This document shows positions 25,547 through 33,640 of a DNA stretch of 64,000 nt, in pieces. The stretch is from Hyphomicrobiales bacterium (lineage in GTDB: Bacteria; Pseudomonadota; Alphaproteobacteria; Rhizobiales; Rhizobiaceae): the NCBI GenBank assembly GCA_900468625.1, contig UBUL01000019.1:310001-374000 (forward strand), read 5' to 3'. The notes under the pieces are model-generated. The model worked only from the letters and a program-made list of their open reading frames with translations. It did no database searches and was not told the origin of the DNA. The position numbers were made by a program, and so were the translations under genes. The number at the start of each line of letters is the position of its first letter. Position 1 is the first letter of the stretch.

Positions 25547-26176
25547 TTACGCCGCGGCCTGCGGGCGTTGTGGAAAGGCGGTGCGATCACGCCCCCAACC
25601 CAATAGTGATCGCCGTATGCCATATCTTTGCCTGTGCCGCGCAAGGAGATCGTGCGGCAAGTTGGATGAAGCGATCTCTGCTCGATCACCGTTGCCGAGC
25701 GAAACAATGTCCAGGCATTGTACTGGATATCCCCGTCGCTTCATCATGTCGATAAGCGGTGAACAGGTCACGAAGAGGATGGTTCTAGCGCTCAGTTGCA
25801 CCAGGCATTCAAGGACACCGGTCATAAGCAGATCAGAGGTCGCATAAGCGCCTATAGAAGCTTGGTGAAGATCCGTTGCGCAGCGGCTCCACTCGAATAT
25901 ATCGGAGCCCATTGGCAGTTTGGCGGTTAAAGGCCGGTGTAAGCTGCTGGTGAAATGGGGACGCGTCGTTGGAATGAGCCGTGAATATCCCAGTATTCTC
26001 CGGCCGTGAATGAGGATTGCATGAATGGCATCTGCGGTATCGTATTCATCCCGTTCGCGACCGTCTTCCCGGCGAAGTTCGTCCCAGCCTAGATGCTGAA
26101 CAAATATCTGGTGTCGGAAGAACCAAACCTGTTCCATAAGTTCAGGGTCGTCCGCCTCGTGGATAATTCTCAACAT
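25547..26176 (-). CDS. LuxI-family acyl-homoserine-lactone synthase
   Basis: 209 residues, the normal length. The expected features are present: FRHQIFVQHLGWDE near 24-37 (conserved Arg and Trp), the acidic DEYDTADAIHAI, then RILGYSRLIPTTRPH and FEWSRCATD with the conserved Glu-x-x-Arg. The enzyme makes an acyl-HSL from S-adenosylmethionine and acyl-ACP. GGGGGATTTGAG precedes the ATG. It lies downstream of a luxR-type gene on the same strand. The acyl chain length cannot be told from sequence. Confidence 0.9.
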   Translation of the reverse strand: MLRIIHEADDPELMEQVWFFRHQIFVQHLGWDELRREDGRERDEYDTADAIHAILIHGRRILGYSRLIPTTRPHFTSSLHRPLTAKLPMGSDIFEWSRCATDLHQASIGAYATSDLLMTGVLECLVQLSARTILFVTCSPLIDMMKRRGYPVQCLDIVSLGNGDRAEIASSNLPHDLLARHRQRYGIRRSLLGWGRDRTAFPQRPQAAA

Positions 26177-26191
26177 CTCAAATCCCCCGCG

Positions 26192-26210
26192 TGCACTCGA
26201 TTAGAATGCA
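26192..26210. promoter_or_regulatory. TGCA-type palindrome before luxI
   Basis: TGCACTC, five bases, GAATGCA on the plus strand: 7-bp arms with one mismatch. It recalls TraR/LuxR boxes with TGCA half-sites. It lies only 16-34 bases upstream of the luxI ATG, which is closer than usual for an activator site, so repression or a chance match is possible. Part of it (26202-26214) recurs exactly at 30572-30584. Confidence 0.35.
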
Positions 26211-26251
26211 ACCAAGGATAATTGAAAACTATTCGTAAATTGTCGTATTTT

Positions 26252-26980
26252 CTACCGTTGTAGACCATTGCGAAACGCTTCAGCGATCAGCTGGGCTCGA
26301 TTGGTAACCCCGAGCTTGCGCTGGAGATTCCCAAGGTGCACCTGGATCGTGCGAGGAGATCGACCAGTTAGCCTCCCTATTTCGCGATCGGTCTTACCCG
26401 AGGCGCACCATGTCAGACATTCGCTCTCTGTTTTGGTGATGGTAAGATCTTCTCGTGGCCGTGCAGGCGGGGGAGCAAGATCGAGCAAGCGCTGGTGGGC
26501 GCGTGTCGCGATAATCTCCAACAGCGCAATCTCCGGCGGTCTCAGCTTCGGACCTCTGCCCGCAACAGAGAAAACGCCGCTTATCCCGGTTCTTGAATGA
26601 AGTGGAATGGTAAGCCCGTCGATAAGGCCAAAGTCGCTGGCCTCGTCCATGATCCGCTTCGATCTTGATGGCAGAGCTTGCAGTTTTAGCGACTTGGACC
26701 AGATTATAGATCGTCCGGACTGGCGGACAAAATGCACGACGGGATCCGAGTGGAAGTAATTGTATTTCAGGTAGCGATCAAACCACCGCCTTGGCCATTT
26801 TTCCCAGATGAAATAGGCGTCAAGCCGCTCATGGGCAAGCGGGAGGAATGCTGCGGCAAAATGCTCTATTCCAAGCTCGCCTGTCGCCCGCTCAAGGGCG
26901 GCCATTAAGTCATCTCTGTCGGCATCACCCTCAGATGTTTCAAGGAAATCTGTCAGAATCGCTGTCGGAAAAAGATTCAT
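26252..26980 (-). CDS. LuxR-family quorum-sensing regulator
   Basis: 242 residues from the ATG at 26980, which follows GGGGGTTTTCC. The autoinducer-binding domain spans about 15-160; it keeps the conserved Trp/Tyr/Asp pattern (YFIWEKWPRRWFDRYLKYNYFHSDPVV). The C-terminal LuxR helix-turn-helix is at about 175-235 (LTKTESECLTWCASGKTDREIGRLTGRSPRTIQVHLGNLQRKL-type). It should sense the signal made by the adjacent LuxI and control target genes, plausibly including transfer. Confidence 0.9.
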   Translation of the reverse strand: MNLFPTAILTDFLETSEGDADRDDLMAALERATGELGIEHFAAAFLPLAHERLDAYFIWEKWPRRWFDRYLKYNYFHSDPVVHFVRQSGRSIIWSKSLKLQALPSRSKRIMDEASDFGLIDGLTIPLHSRTGISGVFSVAGRGPKLRPPEIALLEIIATRAHQRLLDLAPPPARPREDLTITKTESECLTWCASGKTDREIGRLTGRSPRTIQVHLGNLQRKLGVTNRAQLIAEAFRNGLQR

Positions 26981-27233
26981 GGAAAACCCCCGCAAGTTGA
27001 TTTCGGACAACAGCCGCTCCGACTAATAAATCGTCGTGAGATGGTTGAGACACGCACGGTGCGACCGATGATTGTATGTCTCAATAGCCGCCTACAAATC
27101 AAGCCTCAGTGGTTGCTCTCCCGACTAGCCGATTGTGCCAACTGCTGTTGCGGCGATCGATAGGGATTTATTGGGGCTCCAGCTATGCTGCCCCGTTTAC
27201 AGGATCTCATGTCAATATCAAGTATAGTCCAGG

Positions 27234-28133
27234 TTATCTTAGCCGTTCGTCGCAGATGTTAGCAACGATCTCTTGCAAAACGCCCACGCGCTCTACCACC
27301 CAGTCGAGTTCTTCGTTTGTGATGGAGTATTCTGGTGAATAGCGAGCATCAACATATGCGCGGTCGATTTTGCTGAAGCATCTCCGAGCAAATTTCGTGT
27401 CGCGGGGCCAAGCGTCGATCAGACGAACGTCGACGCGCTCGGCATGGGAGCGCAACACCGAAAGCCGATGCGACTTCGGGCTATACAGCGTTATGACCTG
27501 AAGAACGCAATGATAGAGGCGTTCTATCGTCTGGTGCAAGAAGAATGCCGCCTCGTTAGGTGTTCGATCTGAAATGGCGATTTGCGCATGTTTGAAAAAA
27601 TTGATTGCACTGGGATACCACTGATCGTAGTTGCGCTTGGCTTCCTGGCGCGTTTCTTCCGGAGAAAGTTGTCGGGGCGATGCAAGCGGATGGCCGGGCG
27701 CTTCATAGAGCGCAATGCCGTCCCGGGCGATGTCGACGAAGAATGGACGGCCCCGGGCAAGCAGATCGTTCACCTCGTGAAGCGAATGGACGATAAAATT
27801 TACCGGTGTCTCCAAATGCTTCGTAATTGTCAGCTCACGCACGAAACGCTCAGAGGCATTCTCCCAACAATCAGCACTTTCGGCCGCGGAGTGGGAATCG
27901 ACGACGATTAATAGATCATAGTCGGAGCGGTAGCCGCTTTTGCGGTCCTCGACCCAGTCGCCACGGGCATAGGAGCCGAAGAGTATGATTTTCAGGATGC
28001 GCGCGTTCTTATGCTCCGCCTTGAGCTTCGACCGTCGCGCCGTCTCGAACTCCTCAAACAGAATTCGGGCGACCTCGGCAAGTTCCTCTTGCTTGCGTTG
28101 CGGCAGATGATCGAGGCTGTTCATTTTTGTCAT
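27234..28133 (-). CDS. fused nucleotidyltransferase (MNT) and HEPN protein
   Basis: 299 residues with two domains. The N-terminal nucleotidyltransferase part has FGSYARGDW (Gly-Ser at 53-54) and the metal-binding pair DYD (Asp71, Asp73). From about 165 the chain has HEPN features: a four-helix pattern with FFLHQTIERLYHCVLQ, SHRLSVL and the late DARYSPEYS. Separate MNT and HEPN proteins are known as antitoxin (AMPylating) and toxin (RNase) pairs; here they are in one chain. It may be a self-contained toxin-antitoxin or a defence protein that helps keep the plasmid. Activity is untested. Confidence 0.8.
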   Translation of the reverse strand: MTKMNSLDHLPQRKQEELAEVARILFEEFETARRSKLKAEHKNARILKIILFGSYARGDWVEDRKSGYRSDYDLLIVVDSHSAAESADCWENASERFVRELTITKHLETPVNFIVHSLHEVNDLLARGRPFFVDIARDGIALYEAPGHPLASPRQLSPEETRQEAKRNYDQWYPSAINFFKHAQIAISDRTPNEAAFFLHQTIERLYHCVLQVITLYSPKSHRLSVLRSHAERVDVRLIDAWPRDTKFARRCFSKIDRAYVDARYSPEYSITNEELDWVVERVGVLQEIVANICDERLR

Positions 28134-28243
28134 TCCATCCCTTACAAGCAGCGGCCGGACTGGCCGAGAGCTTACACCAAGGCTACGTCACGCTGTATCG
28201 AAGTTTCGCACAATTCACACGGGCATTCACTGGATTGATAGCC

Positions 28244-28262
28244 GTATCCACAATATGGATAC
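28244..28262. promoter_or_regulatory. operator-like palindrome before the C45 peptidase gene
   Basis: GTATCCACAATATGGATAC: perfect 6-bp arms GTATCC/GGATAC. It ends 28 bases before the ATG at 28291. The same TATCCA/TGGATA half-sites occur at 41354-41391 in the divergent promoter of the catabolic operon, which suggests one regulator for both. Confidence 0.5.
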
Positions 28263-28290
28263 CTGAGTGAAACATATTCCGATTTTTTCG

Positions 28291-29322
28291 ATGAGCCAAG
28301 TTCAAGTGCCAATTATTAAACTCCGCGGTTCGCCGAGAGAGCGCGGGCAACAACATGGTATTCGACTGCGTGCCATGATCCTGCAAGCTTTCCACGATCT
28401 TCGGCGATCGACCGATCGCGCTAGCTGGAACCTGGCGCAGGCAAAGGGGGCGGCCTGCATTGAAAAGCTTTCCAGATTCGCGCCATTCCTCGTCGCGGAA
28501 CTCGACGGCATCGCCGAGGCTACGGAGCTCTCCACGCTTGATGTCAGTCTGCTTTCGGCGTTCGAATATTTCGGCACGGCTCAAACCGGATGTACCACGG
28601 CAGGACTGGTGAAGCATGATGGTGCCGTTGTCGCGCAGAACTGGGATGCCCCGCCCGGTACCGAGCGTCATTTGGCGGTCTTCATCCACGAAGATAAAGA
28701 GCAGCACCTTGTTACCGTCGCGTCGGCCGGCACTCTTGGGTGGGTTGGCATGAACAGGCACGGGCTCGCCTTGGTCAACAACGATCTTATACTCGACACG
28801 TCGCAAAAGGGCCTTCCGAGCCTCATGATTCGTCGCATGATGCTCGAGCAAAAATGCCTGGACGGCGCGATCGGTATTCTGCGAGCACATCCGCATATGT
28901 CTGGCCGATGCTTTCTGCTTGGTGACGCAAACGGTGGTCTGCGGATGGTCGAAGTAGGGCCGTCGGCCGGTGTGAGTGATCGCGTTGTCCGCACGATCGT
29001 TCATACGAACCATCCGCTTCTTCCCAAAACGGCCATGTGGGAGGACGTGGAACAAGTCGCCCGCCATTATCCCTCGAGCCGCTCTCGTCTCCGCGCCGCG
29101 CGCCGTTTCACCTTGACCGGTATTGAAAGCATCACCGCATTGCTGAGGGATCGCTCCGGTGCGCCGGACGCGATCTGCAAATCGCCCTCGACTGGCGAGC
29201 GGACCGAAACGGCCTTTTCGGTCATTTTCGATTGCGGCCGGCAAGAGGCCAGAGTCGCAATCGGCCGCCCGGACCAGGCGGACTTCTGCCCTATCGGAAT
29301 GCTGCATCCGACAGGCGTCTAG
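28291..29322 (+). CDS. C45-family peptidase / acyl-CoA:6-APA acyltransferase-like Ntn hydrolase
   Basis: 343 residues. The N-terminal LRGSPRERGQQHG is typical of the family. The predicted nucleophile is Cys101 in AQTGCTTAGLVKHDGAVVAQNWD, exposed by autocleavage before Cys. GLALVNNDL and the later GCFLLGD-like segment also fit. Members cleave or transfer acyl groups on amides such as penicillins, N-acyl amino acids and peptides. Here the enzyme may release an amino acid from a conjugate imported by the neighbouring ABC system. There is no signal peptide, so it acts in the cytoplasm. The start is uncertain (GTG at 28267 is possible). Confidence 0.8.
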   Translation: MSQVQVPIIKLRGSPRERGQQHGIRLRAMILQAFHDLRRSTDRASWNLAQAKGAACIEKLSRFAPFLVAELDGIAEATELSTLDVSLLSAFEYFGTAQTGCTTAGLVKHDGAVVAQNWDAPPGTERHLAVFIHEDKEQHLVTVASAGTLGWVGMNRHGLALVNNDLILDTSQKGLPSLMIRRMMLEQKCLDGAIGILRAHPHMSGRCFLLGDANGGLRMVEVGPSAGVSDRVVRTIVHTNHPLLPKTAMWEDVEQVARHYPSSRSRLRAARRFTLTGIESITALLRDRSGAPDAICKSPSTGERTETAFSVIFDCGRQEARVAIGRPDQADFCPIGMLHPTGV

Positions 29323-29329
29323 GACCTGT

Positions 29330-30493
29330 TCAGCCCACCCTTGCATCCGGCATCCCATTGTCTCGCGCGAACTGCGCAAAGTGTGCCGCCAGTTCCTCGG
29401 CGCGGGTCTCGCATTCCTGCGGTTGATAGGCTTGAAGATCGTAACCTAGCACCTCTTTCAAAACGCTCGCAGCTGCATCGGTAAAGCGGACGGTTCCATC
29501 GTCGTCAACGCTCTCGATGCCGTCATAGCGTTGGCATTCGCAGTTAATGGCGATCGCTTCGTCGAGACTGAGATTGGCGGGAAGATCGACGAGCAGACCG
29601 TCTTTCGAAACCCTAACCGGATATCCGCCGACCAGTCCGAGCGGGCCTGGAGCGTGAACGACGTCTCCTGATCGACGCACAAGAGCCAAAAGCATGGCAG
29701 TCGCCGATGAGGCCGTGACCGATTGCCCCGCGAGCCCTTTAACCCGACGAAATCTTCCCGCAACCAGAGAGAAAAGCGCGGCGTGATCGATCTCCTCGCG
29801 AGGCACCTCGAATCCGTTTGCATAAACGCTTAGGTGATAAGGCGCCCCATCAGTTCCGCCGGTACTTGGCATCCTATAGCTGAGATAATGATGAGCGAAG
29901 AGCCTGACTTCGATCAACGCCGGAGACAATCCAAGCATGTAGGCAGCGGCAAGCCGGATCCCGGGAACTGCATTGGCAATGTTGCCAATACCAACGGCAG
30001 GCCCCAGCCCTTCGGCGGCCAGTGAAGCATTGACCACGTCAGGATAGGAGGCGTTGACGACAACCGCTTCGCAATTGGCAAGCCGGACGGCTTTCATCAG
30101 TCTGCGGATGAGGACTTGATGCATCGGCGTCCATATACCGCCACGCGCCGCCTCGATGCGCTGAAATGCCTGTTGTGGAAGCTTGGTGATCACCCACCAG
30201 CTGTGTAAGGTCGTGGCATTGAAGATAATGTCAGGTTTTAGCTGCGATAGGCGTTCTGCCGTGGCTTCGACATTCATGAGGTCGAGCGGGATAATGTCGA
30301 CCGACGGCGAAAATCCGAGATTCATGGCCGTATAACGCGCCAGATTGACGCGATGAAGTGCCTTGTCTGGATTGCGAACGCCAACGGCGATTTCGAGATT
30401 TTCCCTGCTCTGCAGCAGGAAGTCGAGAACATCCCCTCCAAGGACGCCTTGTCCAATGATCAATATCTTCTTTTGGCGTTCCACCCATGCCAT
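29330..30493 (-). CDS. saccharopine-dehydrogenase-like NAD(P)-binding protein
   Basis: 387 residues from the ATG at 30493 (GGAGAAGGCAG upstream). The N-terminal Rossmann motif ILIIGQGVLGGDVLDFLL begins at about 10, followed by VGVRNPDKA and PDIIFNATTL, the pattern of saccharopine dehydrogenase-type NADP-binding domains. The C-terminal part is not assigned. Enzymes of this fold make or break secondary amines such as saccharopine and some opine-like compounds. It is convergent with the C45 gene (7 bases apart) and divergent from the alanine racemase gene. Confidence 0.65.
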   Translation of the reverse strand: MAWVERQKKILIIGQGVLGGDVLDFLLQSRENLEIAVGVRNPDKALHRVNLARYTAMNLGFSPSVDIIPLDLMNVEATAERLSQLKPDIIFNATTLHSWWVITKLPQQAFQRIEAARGGIWTPMHQVLIRRLMKAVRLANCEAVVVNASYPDVVNASLAAEGLGPAVGIGNIANAVPGIRLAAAYMLGLSPALIEVRLFAHHYLSYRMPSTGGTDGAPYHLSVYANGFEVPREEIDHAALFSLVAGRFRRVKGLAGQSVTASSATAMLLALVRRSGDVVHAPGPLGLVGGYPVRVSKDGLLVDLPANLSLDEAIAINCECQRYDGIESVDDDGTVRFTDAAASVLKEVLGYDLQAYQPQECETRAEELAAHFAQFARDNGMPDARVG

Positions 30494-30626
30494 CTGCCTT
30501 CTCCTTTTGCACGCATAGCGGATTATTTGATTTCTTAACATCCAGTAATTGCATTATGCTGCCACTAGCTCTAGAATGCAACCATAGGAAATTAAGATTC
30601 TGCGATTGCCCTTCCTGGTGGTTTAA

Positions 30627-31712
30627 ATGCGCTCATGTGAACCCGTGTTGTCCGTCGACTTGGCGGCGATCCAAGCCAACTTCCAGGTCGTGCGCTCGTT
30701 GGTGGCGTCAACCGTGGAGATTAGTGCGGTCGTCAAGAGCGATGCCTATGGGCTAGGCCTTGAGCGCGTCGTTGGGACTCTTTCTGACATCGGTTGCAGA
30801 AGTTTCTTCGTCGCGAACGTGAAAGAGGCAATCCGTGTTCGCCGCCATGTGACGCAGGTGGATATCAACATTCTCGAGGGCTTGCGGAAGGTCGGTATCG
30901 ATGCATACCGACAAGGCCGTCTCATACCGGTTTGCAATACTCCAGCCGAGGTTTGCGCGGCCACATCCAATAAAATCGCTTATGTTCTGAATCTCGAAAC
31001 GGGTTTCGGACGTCTTGGTCTGAGGCTTGATGAGGTTCGCTCGCTCATTCACTCAAAGCCACGAATGCCGGAGCTGGTGATGAGCCATCTTGCATGTGCA
31101 GACGATGCGACAAATCCGTGCAATCGATTACAGAAGGACCGATTTGTGGGCATGAGTGCCATGCTGGTGCCTTCCACGCCGCGCAGTCTGGTTGCTTCCG
31201 CTGGTGTTTCACTTGGCTCCGACTATCATTTCGACAGAGTGCGCATTGGTTCAGCGCTGTACGGTCTGAATAACGCTCATCTTGATCCCAACCCGTTCAA
31301 ACCAGTCGTCCGACTTAGTGCCCGGCTGATAAATATCCGACAAATCCATCGCGGCGAAAGTGTCGGGTATATGGGAACATTCATGGCAGATCGGCTGACC
31401 TGTCTCGGTATTGTCGCGATCGGTTACAGGCATGGGCTCGCCTGGCAGGTTGCAAACCACCTGTCTGCAGAGTGCGCCGGCTGGCCGGTGCGGATAATCG
31501 GGCGGGTATCGATGGAATATTGTGCGATCGATCTGACCGACATACCAGCCAAACTCGCTCGCATAGGCGCTTGGGTGGATTTCATCAGCGTAACGGCGCC
31601 GCCCGAAGTCATGGCGCGGTCAGCGGCAACCGTCCCGCAAGAGGTTCTTGTCCGCACGGGTGCATCATGCACCCGCAGATACCGCCCCGTGCCGTCCGGA
31701 CAACAGCCATGA
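30627..31712 (+). CDS. alanine racemase family protein
   Basis: 361 residues. The PLP lysine is in AVVKSDAYGLG (Lys37) and the second catalytic residue is probably Tyr248 in GESVGYMGTF. R205-IG-SALYG and the C-terminal GRVSMEYCAIDLT also match Alr. It interconverts L- and D-amino acids, probably alanine or a related one. It heads a plus-strand run (alr, EamA, HAD) and is likely catabolic or dedicated rather than the housekeeping Alr. A D-amino acid produced here could feed the FAD dehydrogenase at 38.5-41.3 kb. Confidence 0.85.
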   Translation: MRSCEPVLSVDLAAIQANFQVVRSLVASTVEISAVVKSDAYGLGLERVVGTLSDIGCRSFFVANVKEAIRVRRHVTQVDINILEGLRKVGIDAYRQGRLIPVCNTPAEVCAATSNKIAYVLNLETGFGRLGLRLDEVRSLIHSKPRMPELVMSHLACADDATNPCNRLQKDRFVGMSAMLVPSTPRSLVASAGVSLGSDYHFDRVRIGSALYGLNNAHLDPNPFKPVVRLSARLINIRQIHRGESVGYMGTFMADRLTCLGIVAIGYRHGLAWQVANHLSAECAGWPVRIIGRVSMEYCAIDLTDIPAKLARIGAWVDFISVTAPPEVMARSAATVPQEVLVRTGASCTRRYRPVPSGQQP

Positions 31713-32566
31713 ACATAGAGCGGCAAGCGCAGCTTCACGTGCTCCTGTCCGCAGTGTTTTTCAGCACGGCGGGTCTATTCATGGGTCTGATCGAGGCCGG
31801 CGTCTGGGTGATCGTCTTCTGGCGCAACCTCTTTGCTTTTATTTTTTCTTGCGCACTTATGCTAATCACACCTAACCGAGGATCTACACAGCTTGATCCA
31901 GCTGGCCTCGCCGCAGCCATGTTGTCGGCTGCGGCCATGCTCGCTTTTATTCCGGCGCTGCGCCTGACCTCTGTTGCCAATATCGTGGTCATTCATGGTT
32001 CTTTGCCTTTGCTGACATCACTGCTTGCGCGCGTGATGCTCAAAGAGCGTCTTTCCTTGTCTACGGGGGTGCTATGCGGCATGGCCGGAACTGGTGCCGC
32101 CGTAATTTTTTCCGGCTCGGCCTCATCCGGGCCGCAGCTTGCGGGAGATGGCCTCGCGCTTCTGATGACGAGCCTCATGGCATTGATGACGATCGCTTTG
32201 CGGCGATCGCGGTCACCAAACTTCTTGCTCGTGGTGCTTTCCAACGGCTTTGCCGCAATCATGGGTGCGGTTATGGCTCCGTCACTTGAGATCTCAGCAG
32301 GGCAGGGTGCTATTGTTGCCTGTTTTGCTTTTGTGCAGATGACGCTGGGCCTTCTCTTCTTTGCCACCGGCGCACAGATATTACCGCCTGCCGAGACGGC
32401 ACTGATCTCCGTGGCCGAAGTGCCACTATCGGCTCTCTGGGTCTGGCTCGCATTCAATGAAGTGCCAGCAAGCGAAACCATTGCCGGAGCGGGTATCATT
32501 CTGGCCGCCGTTCTTGTTGATCTTGCTCCGCCATTTCAGCGGCACCGCCGCGATCTTGAGGATTAA
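31709..32566 (+). CDS. EamA/DMT-family transporter
   Basis: 285 residues with about ten membrane segments and two EamA repeats; the typical SLPLLTSLLARVMLKERLS and the C-terminal EVPLSALWVWLAFNEVPA motifs are present. Family members export amino acids and metabolites. The ATG overlaps the racemase stop (ATGA). The context suggests efflux or exchange of an amino acid linked to the racemase. Confidence 0.85.
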   Translation: MNIERQAQLHVLLSAVFFSTAGLFMGLIEAGVWVIVFWRNLFAFIFSCALMLITPNRGSTQLDPAGLAAAMLSAAAMLAFIPALRLTSVANIVVIHGSLPLLTSLLARVMLKERLSLSTGVLCGMAGTGAAVIFSGSASSGPQLAGDGLALLMTSLMALMTIALRRSRSPNFLLVVLSNGFAAIMGAVMAPSLEISAGQGAIVACFAFVQMTLGLLFFATGAQILPPAETALISVAEVPLSALWVWLAFNEVPASETIAGAGIILAAVLVDLAPPFQRHRRDLED

Positions 32567-32570
32567 CCTG

Positions 32571-33428
32571 ATGCACCCCGACCCGCTACCACATGAAAAG
32601 ACGATCAAGGAAATAATTGCATCCTTTCGAGGCGTTGCGCTCGATATCTTCGGCGTCATCCATGACGGCGAGGCGCTTTATCAGCCGGTTCACGAGACGC
32701 TCACCAAAATGCGTGCCGCCGGTGTTCGGACCTGCTTGCTGTCCAATTCGCCGCGGCGCGCCGCGGCTGTCGCATCCCGCCTTTCCAGTATGGGCCTTGG
32801 TCCTGATCTCTATCATGGTATTATCACCTCGGGAGAAATGGCTCACGCGGCGTTCGGCGGTATCGCGCGAACTATGCCAAGGTTGAATGGAACGCGCTAT
32901 TGGCACGCCGGGCCGCCCGATCTCGCCGGACTTCTTGATGGGCTCGCGGTTGAACGTGTCGCGGAGATCAAAGACGCCGATTTTATTCTGGCGACTGGCA
33001 ATGTGGAAGAGAGCGATTATTTGCTGCAACAGGCGCGGCAGCGAGAATTGCCAATGATCTGCGCCAACCCCGATCTTGAGGTGATGATTGCCGAGCAACG
33101 AATTCGCTGTGCCGGTTGGCTCGCTGCCCGGTATGAAACAATCGGCGGTAGGGTGATCCGCTTTGGAAAGCCGGAATTGTTTGCCTATATTAGCGCGCTG
33201 CGAGTTCTCGATCTGCCGGCAACGGAAGTGATCGCGATTGGCGACAGCCTTGCAACCGACATTGCCGGTGCAAATCGAGCCGGTATTCATTCAGCGCTCG
33301 TGATGACCGGCGTTCATCATGTTGAAGCGGGTCCGGATAATGTTCCCGATCATAAAGCTCTGACGGCCCTCTACGAACGGTATAATGCAGTACCCGACTT
33401 CCTGCTCAAGAGGTTTTCCTGGACCTGA
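32571..33428 (+). CDS. HAD-IIA family hydrolase (TIGR01459-like)
   Basis: 285 residues. The first HAD motif is DIFGVIHDG (the DxxGV form typical of HAD-IIA), the second is LLSNSPRR, and the C-terminal motif is IAIGDSLATDIAGANRAG. Such proteins are sugar-phosphate phosphatases related to NagD. It starts 4 bases after the EamA gene, so it is in the same operon. The substrate is unknown. It is convergent with the DHA kinase gene. Confidence 0.75.
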   Translation: MHPDPLPHEKTIKEIIASFRGVALDIFGVIHDGEALYQPVHETLTKMRAAGVRTCLLSNSPRRAAAVASRLSSMGLGPDLYHGIITSGEMAHAAFGGIARTMPRLNGTRYWHAGPPDLAGLLDGLAVERVAEIKDADFILATGNVEESDYLLQQARQRELPMICANPDLEVMIAEQRIRCAGWLAARYETIGGRVIRFGKPELFAYISALRVLDLPATEVIAIGDSLATDIAGANRAGIHSALVMTGVHHVEAGPDNVPDHKALTALYERYNAVPDFLLKRFSWT

Positions 33429-33640
33429 GACGGATGCGGCTTGACGTAGATTGAGACACTGCATGGCCTTCACGGCAGAGCTTACCTTCCATCAGGTAAC
33501 CCGATTGCTTTTGAAGCCTATGTCACCGTGGTCTGCCCCGCCAGGACCGGCAAGGAGAAGCATCCGGCCGGCGAAAGCCGGCGGAGACTATCAACTTGAG
33601 CTCCCATATCCGGCGATATAACGTCAGCCGGACGGGCGAA
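33429..33640. other. convergent intergenic region with hairpin
   Basis: 212 bases between two gene ends. It contains GCCGGC-GAAA-GCCGGC at 33567-33582, a stable stem with a GNRA-type tetraloop that could end transcription from one side, although no T-run follows. A weak resemblance to a transposase fragment near 33500 was not convincing. Confidence 0.35.

Noticed and set aside
26251..26264. TCTAC-CGTT-GTAGA inverted repeat as a lux box
   Set aside because: It overlaps the luxR stop codon and is shorter than known lux-type boxes; it is more likely a small 3' hairpin or chance.
28183..29379. 398-codon minus-strand frame opposite the C45 peptidase
   Set aside because: No family features; the plus-strand frame carries the Ntn-hydrolase motifs.
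33480..33600. Possible transposase remnant (an FEAYVT-like stretch in one frame)
   Set aside because: Only about six residues resemble an IS630-type transposase; no inverted ends or second fragment were found.
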